From an uncultured Acidobacteriota bacterium (lineage in GTDB: Bacteria; Acidobacteriota; CAIWXX01): a DNA stretch of 39,273 nt. This document shows positions 7,780 to 16,563 of this stretch, one piece after another; position 1 is the first letter of the stretch; every line of letters starts with the position of its first letter. The notes beneath the pieces were generated by a model. That model worked only from the letters and a program-made list of their open reading frames with translations. It was not told the origin of the DNA and searched no databases. Location of the stretch: NCBI GenBank assembly GCA_903916735.1, contig CAIWXX010000090.1, positions 1 through 39,273 on the forward strand, read 5' to 3'. The translations under genes and the position numbers were made by a program.

Positions 7780-7909
7780 GTGGAACTCATAAAGTCTTTC
7801 ATCAAAACATGAACCGCTTTTCGATCCAGGCCATCATGGCGCGTATTTGACAAGGTGAGGATGCCGGCTTCGCACTTGGGTATGCAATCCATGAAGATGA
7901 AATGCAGGC

Positions 7910-7915
7910 TATAAT
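7910..7915 (+). promoter_or_regulatory. Consensus -10 box upstream of the DinB-family gene
   Basis: A perfect TATAAT lies about 74 bases before the chosen ATG at 7989. No good -35 is seen at the right distance, so this is a partial promoter call. Its position downstream of the more upstream in-frame ATG (7902) argues for the start at 7989. Confidence 0.4.
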
Positions 7916-7988
7916 AAAAATGGATCCGAGGATGTTTGTTGGTGCAAACGTCATTGGTCAGAGGAGATTAAATTTGATAGGAGGAATC

Positions 7989-8474
7989 ATGACCCCCGAA
8001 GCACGTGCTCGCAAGATCGAATCCTATGGAAATGCTTTCACTCAGCTTTCCGATGCAGTCGTGGCTTTCCCCGCGAAAATGTGGACCTACTCACCTGGCG
8101 CGGACCGATGGAGTATTCAGGAGATTGTTTTCCACCTGGCTGATAGCGAAGCGCATGGGTTTATCAGATGCCGGACGGCCATCGCCGAGCCGGGGAAACC
8201 CGTCATGGTGTATGACCAGATCAAGTGGACGCAGCACTTGAACTACGACAATAGAAGCGTGAAAGATGCCCTCGAGCTCTTCCGGTTACTCCGCAAGTCC
8301 TCCTATGAATTGATCAAATCGCTTCCTGATTCCGCATGGACACAGACCATGAACCATTCAGAACGTGGACTCCTCACATTGGATGACTGGCTGGACATGT
8401 ACGAAGGGCATGTCACGGGCCACATCACGCAGATGAATCGAGTCTACGAAGATTGGAAAAAGAGCGGGGAATAG
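7989..8474 (+). CDS. DinB-family putative metalloenzyme
   Basis: A 161-residue protein of the DinB / YfiT-like four-helix-bundle superfamily. The three metal-ligand histidines are visible: H49 in EIVFHLADSEAH, then H141 and H145 in YEGHVTGHITQM. The phrase MWTYSPGADRWSIQEIVFHLAD is typical of the family. Members bind a divalent metal and include thiol-dependent transferases; the substrate cannot be read from sequence. I chose the ATG at 7989 because TAGGAGGAATC precedes it; the longer in-frame ATG at 7902 has no ribosome-binding site. The gene stands alone and converges on the next one, sharing the hairpin at 8531-8559. Confidence 0.88.
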   Translation: MTPEARARKIESYGNAFTQLSDAVVAFPAKMWTYSPGADRWSIQEIVFHLADSEAHGFIRCRTAIAEPGKPVMVYDQIKWTQHLNYDNRSVKDALELFRLLRKSSYELIKSLPDSAWTQTMNHSERGLLTLDDWLDMYEGHVTGHITQMNRVYEDWKKSGE

Positions 8475-8530
8475 AGTCGCCGGTGCCGCGAGGTTTGGAA
8501 CAAACGCGATCGAACCCAACCTCAAAAGCA

Positions 8531-8559
8531 GGAAGCGGTCGGTTGCATCGACCGCTTCC
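8531..8559. terminator. Hairpin between convergent genes, probable bidirectional terminator
   Basis: GGAAGCGGTCG and CGACCGCTTCC make a perfect 11-bp stem around a 7-base loop. It sits 57 bases after the DinB-family stop and 30 bases after the stop of the convergent secreted-protein gene. T runs are weak on both sides, so termination efficiency is uncertain, but the position and stem strength fit a terminator. Confidence 0.65.
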
Positions 8560-8588
8560 GACCGCTCTTTACCGAAATCACGCTGGAT

Positions 8589-10097
8589 CTAGTTCAGATA
8601 TTTATTGAGCTCATAGCTGCTGATCTCCTGCATCGTCTCCGACGGGTGGTTCGGGTTCTCACCTTCGAAGTGAGTATACTTATATGAGCCGCCTTCATAG
8701 TACTCACCGGTCTGCGTATCCTTTGTTCCCCATGGATCCGTTGCGTAAACCTTCCCGCCTTCGAGCTCGGAAACCCAGAATGAGTTTCCGCGACGGTAGT
8801 CATCCCATTTGGAATCCATGAAATCTTTTCTCTCCTGGCGTTCTTCCCATGCGGCCTGGTTGTCGTATCGTGCCTGGTTGAGGTCTCGCATGCTCTGCAT
8901 CGTCTGTTGCTGAAGCCTTCTGAGATTGGCGATGCCCTGTTGGATATAGCTTCTGGAATATTGATCGTTGATCGCGAAAGAGCTGCCGATTTTTTCCAGC
9001 ATCGGGGCATAACGCGGAAATTCCGCAGCCGGCGCCCAGAAGCCTGTGAGTGTAGAAAACCAATGACCCATCACAGACGGTACAGCGTTGGCCATTTTGA
9101 AAACGCCGAGACATTCGGCGCCGTTCCGTGATGTGTATTTCACAACGAGATCCTCAGCCTGACATTGCTGTCTGAGATACGTCTGGTAGGCCTGCATGGT
9201 CTGAGTGTCCTGAGTGGTCTGCAGGATGCGGACGTTCCGGTTGCCAAATTGGTTGAAGACGATCCCGATGAACTGTGATGGCGGGCGGTAAGGGGAGACA
9301 ATGACACCCTGTGGCAAGGTCACTCCGTAATTACTCGGCATAACCTGAAGAGAGGTGAAGACAAACCCGGCCTCGCCGTTGGGCGAGGAGGCGAGGATTT
9401 TGCCGCCAAGCGCCTGGTATCTCCAGTCGGCCGGAAGTGAGAATGAGGCGGAACCATCTTGGGCAGAGCGGGAGACGAGTGGCAATTCGATCGGCTGAAA
9501 GGCCGGGCGCGACGCATCGGCCTGCGTTAAGCCGGCTTTCTTTGCTGGGAAACTCACGTTGGAAACAATATTGAGGAGCATCTCACGTTGCCTTACGATG
9601 TCTGTCGCTGGAGCGCAATAGCCGGCGATGGACACAAAGGTGCGACTTGAGGAGAAAAAATATTTGCCGGCGATTCGCACATTGTTCCGCATGTAGGACA
9701 CCACGGATGTCACGTGTGATCGGTCACGTGAGGAGTACGTTTCAGAAAGCGAGAGATCAGGGTATTGGGGTTTCAGAGTCTTCACGAACATCGCCATCAG
9801 GCGCGCGGCATCGGGGTTGCCGAGGGTGTTGGGGGCGTAATAAAACTCGACAAAAGATGTGCCGACAGGGCTTCCGGTGATGATGTAGAGCGAGTTGGTA
9901 TCGCCCCCCTGTTTGACAGACCAGTTGCCGGGCTTGAAAAGGATGAACAGCCCGTCGGTCGAAGCATATCTTTCAAATCCGAAGGGATTGGATTTAGGCT
10001 GGGCGGCGCAGGCTGGATGGAAAGTGAAAAAAGCCATGAGTGTGACGAAGATCACCTGTCGGCTCGCCACTGTCATCGTGTTGCTGAAATTGTTCAT
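8589..10097 (-). CDS. Secreted protein of unknown function
   Basis: A 502-residue protein starting at the ATG at 10097, chosen because AGGAGGATCAAG lies just upstream and a signal peptide follows (VIFVTLMAFFTFHPACAA). The first half has two similar beta-rich segments, around FERYASTDGLFILFKPGNW and around ASFSLPADWRYQALGGKI, each followed by a stretch typical of small periplasmic domains that resemble PsbP/DUF1795-like folds. The C-terminal third has a Gln/Arg-rich coiled helix (NLRRLQQQTMQSMRDLNQAR) and a Trp/Tyr-rich tail (VYATDPWGTKDTQTGEYYEG). I do not recognise a named family. It stands alone with its own ribosome-binding site and probably acts in the periplasm or outside the cell. Confidence 0.8.
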   Translation of the reverse strand: MNNFSNTMTVASRQVIFVTLMAFFTFHPACAAQPKSNPFGFERYASTDGLFILFKPGNWSVKQGGDTNSLYIITGSPVGTSFVEFYYAPNTLGNPDAARLMAMFVKTLKPQYPDLSLSETYSSRDRSHVTSVVSYMRNNVRIAGKYFFSSSRTFVSIAGYCAPATDIVRQREMLLNIVSNVSFPAKKAGLTQADASRPAFQPIELPLVSRSAQDGSASFSLPADWRYQALGGKILASSPNGEAGFVFTSLQVMPSNYGVTLPQGVIVSPYRPPSQFIGIVFNQFGNRNVRILQTTQDTQTMQAYQTYLRQQCQAEDLVVKYTSRNGAECLGVFKMANAVPSVMGHWFSTLTGFWAPAAEFPRYAPMLEKIGSSFAINDQYSRSYIQQGIANLRRLQQQTMQSMRDLNQARYDNQAAWEERQERKDFMDSKWDDYRRGNSFWVSELEGGKVYATDPWGTKDTQTGEYYEGGSYKYTHFEGENPNHPSETMQEISSYELNKYLN

Positions 10098-10660
10098 CTT
10101 GATCCTCCTGTTTATTCTCATCATTTTTTCTCTGAGGGGCTGGCCCTCAATCATTAACGCGGGAATTGAATGCAGGGACTGTCACTCAGCAAAGCTCAGT
10201 GTGATCGCGATCACCGAGGAGCTGGGGGGATGTGGTGGAAGGCCGGCGGAATACAACCTGATGCACACGGGAGGTCCATCGCAAGCTTGACGGTGATCGC
10301 TTCGTGCACATATCCGGGATTGGTTTCGTCAGGTGCCTTCAGACCTGAACCCGCGAAGGTCGGCAAGAATGATCCTTGCCCCCGCATCAGTCTCAGGAAG
10401 AAGCACAAGATGCGCTTACGGCCGGCCACTGTTGAACGGATGACCGTATCCGATCCCTCCATGAGGAGAAAGCGGGCGCCAAGAATCAAGCGCCGTCTAA
10501 GAACTTCTCCGCCGCGGTTTCATTGAGGATTTCCTTTTCACTTTTTGCCAGGACCTCACCAATTCAAAAATTATTGATGCGGCACCGGCTTGACTTGGCT
10601 GTGACCCCAAACGACACGGGCTCTGCCAATCCAGAGCCTTCTGCGATATGATTCGGCATC
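10098..10660. other. Intergenic region, no supported gene
   Basis: About 560 bases lie between divergent genes. Open frames on both strands (roughly 10170-10526 plus, 10211-10489 minus) have no recognisable motif and no good ribosome-binding site. Promoters for both flanking genes must lie here, but I could not pick a convincing pair. Confidence 0.4.
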
Positions 10661-11800
10661 GTGAGTGCAACTGTTGCGATTGTCATCTGTGCCTACAACG
10701 ACGCCGAGTACATCGGAAGAGTCGTCTGTGGGGCTGTTCAGCAGGATCTGCCGGGGCGGGAGATTATTGTTGTCGATGATTGTTCAACAGACGGCACCGG
10801 GCAGGTACTGGAAGATATACCCGATATCAAGGTGATCCGAAATGAGAAAAATATGGGCCTTGCTGCGACTCTCACCCGAGGCGTCGCAGCAACCGATGCG
10901 TCGATTGTGATCAGCCTCCACTCGGATTGCCTGCTGCGGGATTCCGGCTGGCTGGCCCGGATGGTTCAGTTGTTTGATGAGCCGAATGTGGGAGCGGTTG
11001 TTTCTCGTCGTGTCTACTCGGATCGATCGAGCCTGCCCATCGGAGCGCGTCTCTTCGACACCGTTTGCCCGCAACAACTCAATCCCAAGAATCGTCGCTT
11101 GCATGAAATCGATTTCTTTCGAGGTAAAGCAGATGCGTATCGGCGAGAGGTGATCGACAAGCTCGGAGGGTGGGACCGCGCATTTTTCACTGCCGGCGAG
11201 GACACCGATCTTTCGATCAAGATGCGGGCCGCCGGATATCGCATTCTGCTGCATCCGGACGCGGCAATTGAATACATTTTCTCTTCACGACAGAAAACAA
11301 TCGCCGGTGGTTTTCAAAAGGCGATCCTTTATGGCAAAACCGCCGCCCTTCTCTATCGCCGCCACCAATATGATGGCTTGCAAACCCGATCTTATTTATG
11401 GTGCCTCTTTGGGATCATCGGGTTTCTGCTGCCGACCGTCGTCAGTCTTCTGTTCTCTGCTGTGCTTTTCGTGACTTCCTTCAACCGTTGTTTTGTCTTC
11501 CACAGACTGCGGCGGCAGATGCCGCTTGGAATTCTCTACGCCGGGTTTCTACTTCTCTTTGGCTTCTCCGCGATAGCCTCTCATACACCGCCTTTGCCGG
11601 TGATCGCCCTTGCTGTGCCGGCAGGAAGCGCCTTTTTCACCGGATTTATCTCGATGAAAAATTCGCTGCGCGCGCTGCGAGACGGTGAGAGTCTCCTTCT
11701 CATGCCTCTTCTTTTCTGTTACTCTTTTTTTTGGCATCTGGTGACGGGTGTCGGATATCTGGAGGGCTACTTGAGGCTTATTTGGGGCGGCCGTCGATGA
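10661..11800 (+). CDS. Membrane-anchored GT2 glycosyltransferase
   Basis: A 379-residue family 2 glycosyltransferase. The N-terminal GT-A domain shows VAIVICAYNDAEYIG, the nucleotide-binding IIVVDDCSTDGTGQVL, the metal-binding region VISLHSDCLLRDSGWL and the acceptor-side GGWDRAFFTAGEDTDLSIK (an ED-type motif). From about residue 245 there are three or four hydrophobic segments, so the enzyme is held in the cytoplasmic membrane. The start is a GTG; the neighbouring ATG at 10648 is out of frame. It opens a cluster of glycan genes and its stop overlaps the next start (ATGA), giving coupled translation with the radical SAM gene. The sugar and acceptor are unknown. Confidence 0.9.
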   Translation: MSATVAIVICAYNDAEYIGRVVCGAVQQDLPGREIIVVDDCSTDGTGQVLEDIPDIKVIRNEKNMGLAATLTRGVAATDASIVISLHSDCLLRDSGWLARMVQLFDEPNVGAVVSRRVYSDRSSLPIGARLFDTVCPQQLNPKNRRLHEIDFFRGKADAYRREVIDKLGGWDRAFFTAGEDTDLSIKMRAAGYRILLHPDAAIEYIFSSRQKTIAGGFQKAILYGKTAALLYRRHQYDGLQTRSYLWCLFGIIGFLLPTVVSLLFSAVLFVTSFNRCFVFHRLRRQMPLGILYAGFLLLFGFSAIASHTPPLPVIALAVPAGSAFFTGFISMKNSLRALRDGESLLLMPLLFCYSFFWHLVTGVGYLEGYLRLIWGGRR

Positions 11801-13299
11801 AGGTTGTTTTTGTTGTTCCGCCCAAAGCCCATGCCAGGCTTCGAACACTCCGAGATGAGATCTGCTTTCAGGATGTTTTTTATACACCGTTCCCGATCCG
11901 TTTTGCGTCCGCGGCCCCGCTCATCCGTGATTCCGCTGACGTGACCATTATCGATGCCAACGCCTGTGATTGGGATTGGCGGCGACTGGAGGTGGAGCTT
12001 CCCGAAGCGGATCTGCTCATCTACAAATCAGCTGCGGGCTTGATTCGCAAGGATTATCAAACCGCCGAAATCGCACGCCGCAAATTTGGCGATCGGGTTC
12101 GAATCGCTCTTGTGGAGACCACTGTTGCGCCGATTTATCCCGAACGGGTCCTCCAGGATTTCCCTGAGATTGATTTCATCATTCGCGGGCAGATTGAAGC
12201 CGTCATCCCCGAGCTTGTTCGTTGCCTTGATCGTCCCGAATCGGTCGCCGGCCTGGCCTTCCGCCGAAATGGATCGATCATGACGACCGCTGCTCCCACT
12301 CCGCTTGCCGATCTCAATTCGCTGCCCTTTCAAGCGTACGACATGCTTCCAATGGATCGATATTCAATTTCGTACCTCGCCGCACCGCGATACGAAAAAG
12401 TTGTGCCCGGCATTCGGATGCGGACGACACGCGACTGCCCCTACCTGTGCCCCTTCTGCATCATCGGCACGAGCCTCTATCGCGGCTACGACCGGAGGTG
12501 GAGGGCAATGGATCCCGAACGGGTGGTAGCTGAATTGGAGTACGTCACGGGTACTTACGGAATTCGCAATTTCTTCTTCTGGGACGAGACCTTCACGCTT
12601 GATCAGAAGCGCGCGCTGCGTCTCTGCGATCTTCTCATCGAGCATCGGTTGAATCTGCTCTGGCGGTGCCTCACCCGGATCGATTGCGTTTCGGCTCAGC
12701 TGCTCGAACGGATGGCCGAAGCCGGCTGCCGGCACATTGAATACGGCCTCGAAGCCGGCGATCCTGACTCCCGCGCCGCGCATCATAAAAAATTCAGCGA
12801 CGATGCGGTGAAGCGTGCCATCGCCGACACTCAAAAAGCCGGCATTGCTGCGCATGTCGATGTCATCATCGGAATGCCGTGGGACGATCAGCGGACACTC
12901 GACCGCACACTCCGGCTCGTCAACGACATCGCCGCCGACAACTTGCATCTCACGATGGCATTCCCTTACCCCGAGACGGAGTTTTACCGGGAGGTTGAGG
13001 CCAAGCACCTTTTACAGATTGAAGATATTTATTCGTATATGATCGGCGAACGGGTCCGGGTTGGCACCAAACCATGCATACGCAGCGAGGCTCTCACCGC
13101 AGAAGAGCTGCAGGCGGCATGGCGGCGGATTCGCCGTAGCAGCGATCGACATTTCTTTATCCATCAGGTGCTGTTCAAGCCATCGACACTCCTGCGCTAC
13201 GCGCGCCTGGCGCTCAACCCCTCCGATTTCCTTCAGATTGCGCACCGCGCCTTCCGCTCGTTTCGCCATTTCATACCCATCTCCTCAGCCAGGGCATAG
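11797..13299 (+). CDS. B12-binding-domain-like radical SAM enzyme
   Basis: A 500-residue protein with the two-domain layout of the BchE/HpnJ-type radical SAM enzymes. The N-terminal part (about 1-140) is a cobalamin-binding-like Rossmann domain (ADVTIIDANACDW), but the DxHxxG lower-ligand motif is not visible. The radical SAM core carries RTTRDCPYLCPFCIIG with the cluster cysteines C214, C218 and C221, followed by FFFWDETFTLDQKRA and IEYGLEAGDPDSR. Such enzymes do methylations or ring rearrangements on lipids, sugars and peptides. Placement inside the glycosyltransferase cluster suggests modification of a lipid carrier or glycan. The ATG at 11797 overlaps the upstream TGA; longer in-frame starts lie inside the previous gene. 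Confidence 0.88.
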   Translation: MKVVFVVPPKAHARLRTLRDEICFQDVFYTPFPIRFASAAPLIRDSADVTIIDANACDWDWRRLEVELPEADLLIYKSAAGLIRKDYQTAEIARRKFGDRVRIALVETTVAPIYPERVLQDFPEIDFIIRGQIEAVIPELVRCLDRPESVAGLAFRRNGSIMTTAAPTPLADLNSLPFQAYDMLPMDRYSISYLAAPRYEKVVPGIRMRTTRDCPYLCPFCIIGTSLYRGYDRRWRAMDPERVVAELEYVTGTYGIRNFFFWDETFTLDQKRALRLCDLLIEHRLNLLWRCLTRIDCVSAQLLERMAEAGCRHIEYGLEAGDPDSRAAHHKKFSDDAVKRAIADTQKAGIAAHVDVIIGMPWDDQRTLDRTLRLVNDIAADNLHLTMAFPYPETEFYREVEAKHLLQIEDIYSYMIGERVRVGTKPCIRSEALTAEELQAAWRRIRRSSDRHFFIHQVLFKPSTLLRYARLALNPSDFLQIAHRAFRSFRHFIPISSARA

Positions 13300-13318
13300 C
13301 TGCGTGCGCTCTCCTTCA

Positions 13319-14458
13319 ATGATCAGCCTTCGCCGGACAGTGCTCATCGTCGGAATGGTCCACCTTGTTTTGGCGGTTGTCGTCTCCTACAAATTTAATT
13401 GGCATATCAGCGGTTTGATCAGGATCAATTTTTCATCCGCTCAGATGCGCCAGGAACTGATGTCCCCGGATCTCGTCGTTCTCACTCAATCTACAGGCTT
13501 CGACGGCAAAGAGCACTATTTTGTTGCGGTCGATCCTTTCCCGGGGCCCGGATATCCGACCCCCTACCGGTTGAAGCGGATACTCTACCCGCTCGCCTCT
13601 CACATCATAGCGTGCGGCAAACGTGAATGGTTGCCGGCTGCCATGTTCATTGTCAATCTGCTCGCCGTATTGGCCGGCACGCTCTTCATTGGAAAAACGC
13701 TCCAATGTGCCGGACGGCCTCCGGTGTGGGCGATCATTTATGGGCTTTCCATTGGCGAGATCGTCGGCCTGAAATATAGCCTGACTTCACCACTCGCCCT
13801 AGGGCTTGCCGCCGGTGGCATGTATTTTTGGCATCGAAACCGCGCCATCGCATCGGCCGTGTTTTTTTCTCTCTCGCTGCTCTCCAATGAATATACTCTT
13901 GTAATCCCAGTCATTCTCGCACTCAACGGCTTCTTCCTGGAAAAGCAGCGCGTTCGTGCAATGATTCTCGCGGCGTCTCCGCTGCCATGGATTGCCTACG
14001 TATTTTTCATAACGCGTCTATACACCCAGCGCGCTGTCACTGATGCCGGCGCGATTTTCGCACCGCCACTGCAAGGCATCATTGATATCATCCACCATCT
14101 GAACGTCACCCCTCCCTGGCGACATTTTTTTTATAATGATGTAGCTCCTCTAATATTCGCAGGGATCGTTGCGATGATTGTGATTTCACAGATCCTGCGA
14201 TTGAAAAACGGGATCGCGCCTTACCCACTGCTGGTTCTCTATTACATCGCCTTCGCGCTATTTCTGAAAGAGGACTGCTGGCGGATTATCAACATCAGTC
14301 GCTATCTATCGGCCGTTTTCCCCCTCATGATCATGGGTGCCATGACCAATCCGAATCGCATTGAGAAAATTCTTGCCGCGGGGTCGATCCTATTTTCTCT
14401 GCTTGCCATCATTGGAGTTCTGGTGGAGCCGAGAGTGCCGTTTATTCTCTGGCATTAA
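13319..14458 (+). CDS. Polytopic membrane protein of a glycan cluster
   Basis: A protein of about 379 residues with roughly nine hydrophobic segments, starting with TVLIVGMVHLVLAVVVSY and ending near ILFSLLAIIGVLVEP. A polar loop after the first segment holds TGFDGKEHYFVAVDPFPG and TPYRLKRILYPL. The layout (first membrane helix, then a large external loop with Asp/Glu and Tyr, then many helices) resembles GT-C type polyprenol-dependent sugar transferases, but I see no decisive motif. The start could also be the GTG at 13304, five codons earlier. Neither has a strong ribosome-binding site; coupling to the radical SAM gene 19 bases upstream is likely. Confidence 0.75.
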   Translation: MISLRRTVLIVGMVHLVLAVVVSYKFNWHISGLIRINFSSAQMRQELMSPDLVVLTQSTGFDGKEHYFVAVDPFPGPGYPTPYRLKRILYPLASHIIACGKREWLPAAMFIVNLLAVLAGTLFIGKTLQCAGRPPVWAIIYGLSIGEIVGLKYSLTSPLALGLAAGGMYFWHRNRAIASAVFFSLSLLSNEYTLVIPVILALNGFFLEKQRVRAMILAASPLPWIAYVFFITRLYTQRAVTDAGAIFAPPLQGIIDIIHHLNVTPPWRHFFYNDVAPLIFAGIVAMIVISQILRLKNGIAPYPLLVLYYIAFALFLKEDCWRIINISRYLSAVFPLMIMGAMTNPNRIEKILAAGSILFSLLAIIGVLVEPRVPFILWH

Positions 14459-14553
14459 GGACGAGTAGCCTTGATGCCGTTCAGGGCGCCTGGGATGACG
14501 GTGCGCAAACATTCGTTGCCGGAGAAGCCGTGCTCGGATAGAATCCACATGCC

Positions 14554-15237
14554 ATGAAACTGTCTGTTATTCTTCCGGTTTACAATGAGGAGAGAACCGT
14601 GCGCGAATGCGTGGAACGCACGATCTCATTGCCGCTCGATCTGGAAGTCGTCGTCGTCAACGACGGCTCCACGGATCACACTGCGGAAATACTCGCGTCA
14701 CTCGACGGTCACAATCCACGCCTTCGGATGATCCACGCCGAACGAAACAGCGGAAAGGGCGCGGCCATCCGCCTCGGGCTGCAGCATGTCACCGGCGATG
14801 TCGTCATCATCCAGGATGCAGATCTGGAATACGATTGTCGGGAGTATTTCAAGATGCTTCAGCCTTTCGAAACACCTGAGACCCAGGTTGTTTATGGATC
14901 GCGGTTTCTCGGAAGCATTGAACAGATGCGATTCCTCAACAGAGTGGCGAACCGGCTCTTCACCCTCATGGCAAATATCCTCTTTCGCGGCCATATCACA
15001 GACGAAGCGACCTGCTATAAAGCCTTTCGGACGGCCCTGCTCAAAAAGTTGAATCTGCAATGCCGTCGCTTTGAATTCTGCCCCGAGGTTACGGCGAAGG
15101 TGCTCCGCAGCGGCATTCCCATCAAAGAAGTGCCCATCACCTACAAGGGCCGGACTCATGAAGAGGGGAAAAAGATCGGCTGGCGTGATGGATGGATGGT
15201 CATTTACACTCTGCTGCGCTACCGCCTTTTTGAGTGA
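14554..15237 (+). CDS. GT2 glycosyltransferase, dolichol-phosphate-mannose-synthase-like
   Basis: A 227-residue soluble GT-A enzyme. It has LSVILPVYNEERTVREC, the nucleotide-binding VVVVNDGSTDHTAEIL, the RNSGKGAAIRLGLQH motif and the metal-binding VVIIQDADLEYD. It also has YGSRFLG and the late CPEVTAKVLRSG. This set is characteristic of DPM1/polyprenyl-phosphate hexose synthases that load a sugar from a nucleotide onto a lipid carrier. No C-terminal membrane helices are present. It would supply lipid-linked sugar to the membrane transferase encoded upstream. The ATG is at a normal position; a 27-codon frame just before it overlaps as ATGA but has no other support. Confidence 0.9.
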   Translation: MKLSVILPVYNEERTVRECVERTISLPLDLEVVVVNDGSTDHTAEILASLDGHNPRLRMIHAERNSGKGAAIRLGLQHVTGDVVIIQDADLEYDCREYFKMLQPFETPETQVVYGSRFLGSIEQMRFLNRVANRLFTLMANILFRGHITDEATCYKAFRTALLKKLNLQCRRFEFCPEVTAKVLRSGIPIKEVPITYKGRTHEEGKKIGWRDGWMVIYTLLRYRLFE

Positions 15238-15332
15238 TGCGGGGACAACAGGCGCGCTCCGGATCCAGCCGGGTATTTCAGACGCGCCGTACTGGGAACT
15301 GACAACCGGGAACTTATTCGGGAAATTGTCTT

Positions 15333-16559
15333 GTGCGCATAGTATTGACGGCTGACACGTTTCCTCCGAAATGCGGTGGATCGGGTTGGAGCGCCTTCGA
15401 ACAGGCTCGCGCTCTCATTTCGCGCGGCCATGCCATCACCGTCATTCGTCCGGGAACGGGAGGGGAAACATCCTATCAGGGGATCAAGATTCTTCAATGC
15501 CCGATCCACCGATCCGGGATCCCGGTGTTTCGTCATCTGGTTGGTCGTGAGCTCTTCCACGAGCGGTTTCGTGCCTTCGTGGAACAAACCTTATCGGCCA
15601 ACCGGCCGGACCTCATCCATGCACAGCATGCGGTGACCGGCCCACCGACGATCGAAGCAGCCGCCTCTGGCGGAGTTCCATCGATTGTAACGGTGCGCGA
15701 TTATTGGCCGGTTTGCCTCTGGGGAACAAAGATGCGCGGCGCCTTGCGGTGCCCGGGATGCAGCTATGGACGGATTGTGCGATGCCTGTCCGCAAATTCA
15801 CCGGCGACAATACCTATTTCTCCACTCGCTGCCATCTACATCAGCAGCTATCTCCAGCGACTCCGCAGGCATCTCCTCCGAGCCGATGCCGTCATTGCGA
15901 TTTCTGATCGCATCCGATCGGAGCTGATCTCATTCCTCCCTGAAGACAAGGTTCAGGTGATTCACAATTTTATTGAATTGTCATCGATCGCCGAAGGATA
16001 TCGGCCGCCGGCGTCAGAGCCTTATATAACCTTTGCGGGCAAATTTACCGTCGTGAAAGGGATCTTGGAATTGTTGGAAGCGTTACGCAGGGCGCATGTG
16101 GAGATTCCTGTTGTCTTCATCGGTGACGGCCCTCTTCGTCAGAAGATCGCCGATGAGATTTCATCAGGGCGGATCAAGGGCCGCATAACCGGCTGGCTCG
16201 ACCGCGATCAGATGATCTCGACGATTGCCGGTGGGCAGTTCAATTTGTTTGCGTCACGATGGGATGAGCCTTTGGGAAGAGTCCTGATTGAAGCAGCCGC
16301 CGTGGGTCGCACGAGCGTCATCCTGGCTGCTCCGAAAAGCGGGCCGTGGGAAATCCTTGAAGATGGTCGGAGCGGTCTTTTTGCAACGGATGTCGATCAG
16401 TTTATGAAGGCGATACGACGACTGGTCGGCGACCCCGCCCTGGCCGCTAGAATGGGCGAAGCCGCGCGCACGCGGATGACGGCACAATTCAGCGCCGATG
16501 CCGTTATCCCGCAGATGGAGGCATGCTACGAAACGGCCTCCCTCAAAGGTCGGTCGTGA
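15333..16559 (+). CDS. GT4 (GT-B fold) glycosyltransferase
   Basis: A 408-residue glycosyltransferase. The N-terminal acceptor domain begins IVLTADTFPPKCGGSGWSAF, with the glycine-rich loop of GT4 enzymes. A cysteine-rich insert (LRCPGCSYGRIVRC) occurs near residues 145-160. The C-terminal donor domain has ITFAGKFTVVKGILELLEAL, VVFIGDGPLRQKI and FNLFASRWDEPLGRVLIEAA, whose EPLGRVLIEA is the usual E-x7-E nucleotide-sugar site. The start is GTG at 15333. The gene ends four bases before the stop of the convergent GT2 gene, with no room for a terminator between them. Donor and acceptor are unknown. Confidence 0.92.
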   Translation: MRIVLTADTFPPKCGGSGWSAFEQARALISRGHAITVIRPGTGGETSYQGIKILQCPIHRSGIPVFRHLVGRELFHERFRAFVEQTLSANRPDLIHAQHAVTGPPTIEAAASGGVPSIVTVRDYWPVCLWGTKMRGALRCPGCSYGRIVRCLSANSPATIPISPLAAIYISSYLQRLRRHLLRADAVIAISDRIRSELISFLPEDKVQVIHNFIELSSIAEGYRPPASEPYITFAGKFTVVKGILELLEALRRAHVEIPVVFIGDGPLRQKIADEISSGRIKGRITGWLDRDQMISTIAGGQFNLFASRWDEPLGRVLIEAAAVGRTSVILAAPKSGPWEILEDGRSGLFATDVDQFMKAIRRLVGDPALAARMGEAARTRMTAQFSADAVIPQMEACYETASLKGRS

Positions 16560-16563
16560 TCAG

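Noticed and set aside
10170-10526. Plus-strand 118-codon ORF in the gap before the glycan cluster
   Set aside because: Basic, motif-free, no ribosome-binding site, and an equally long frame lies on the other strand.
14468-14556. 27-codon ORF overlapping the GT2 start as ATGA
   Set aside because: No ribosome-binding site or conserved feature; coupling alone is weak evidence at this length.
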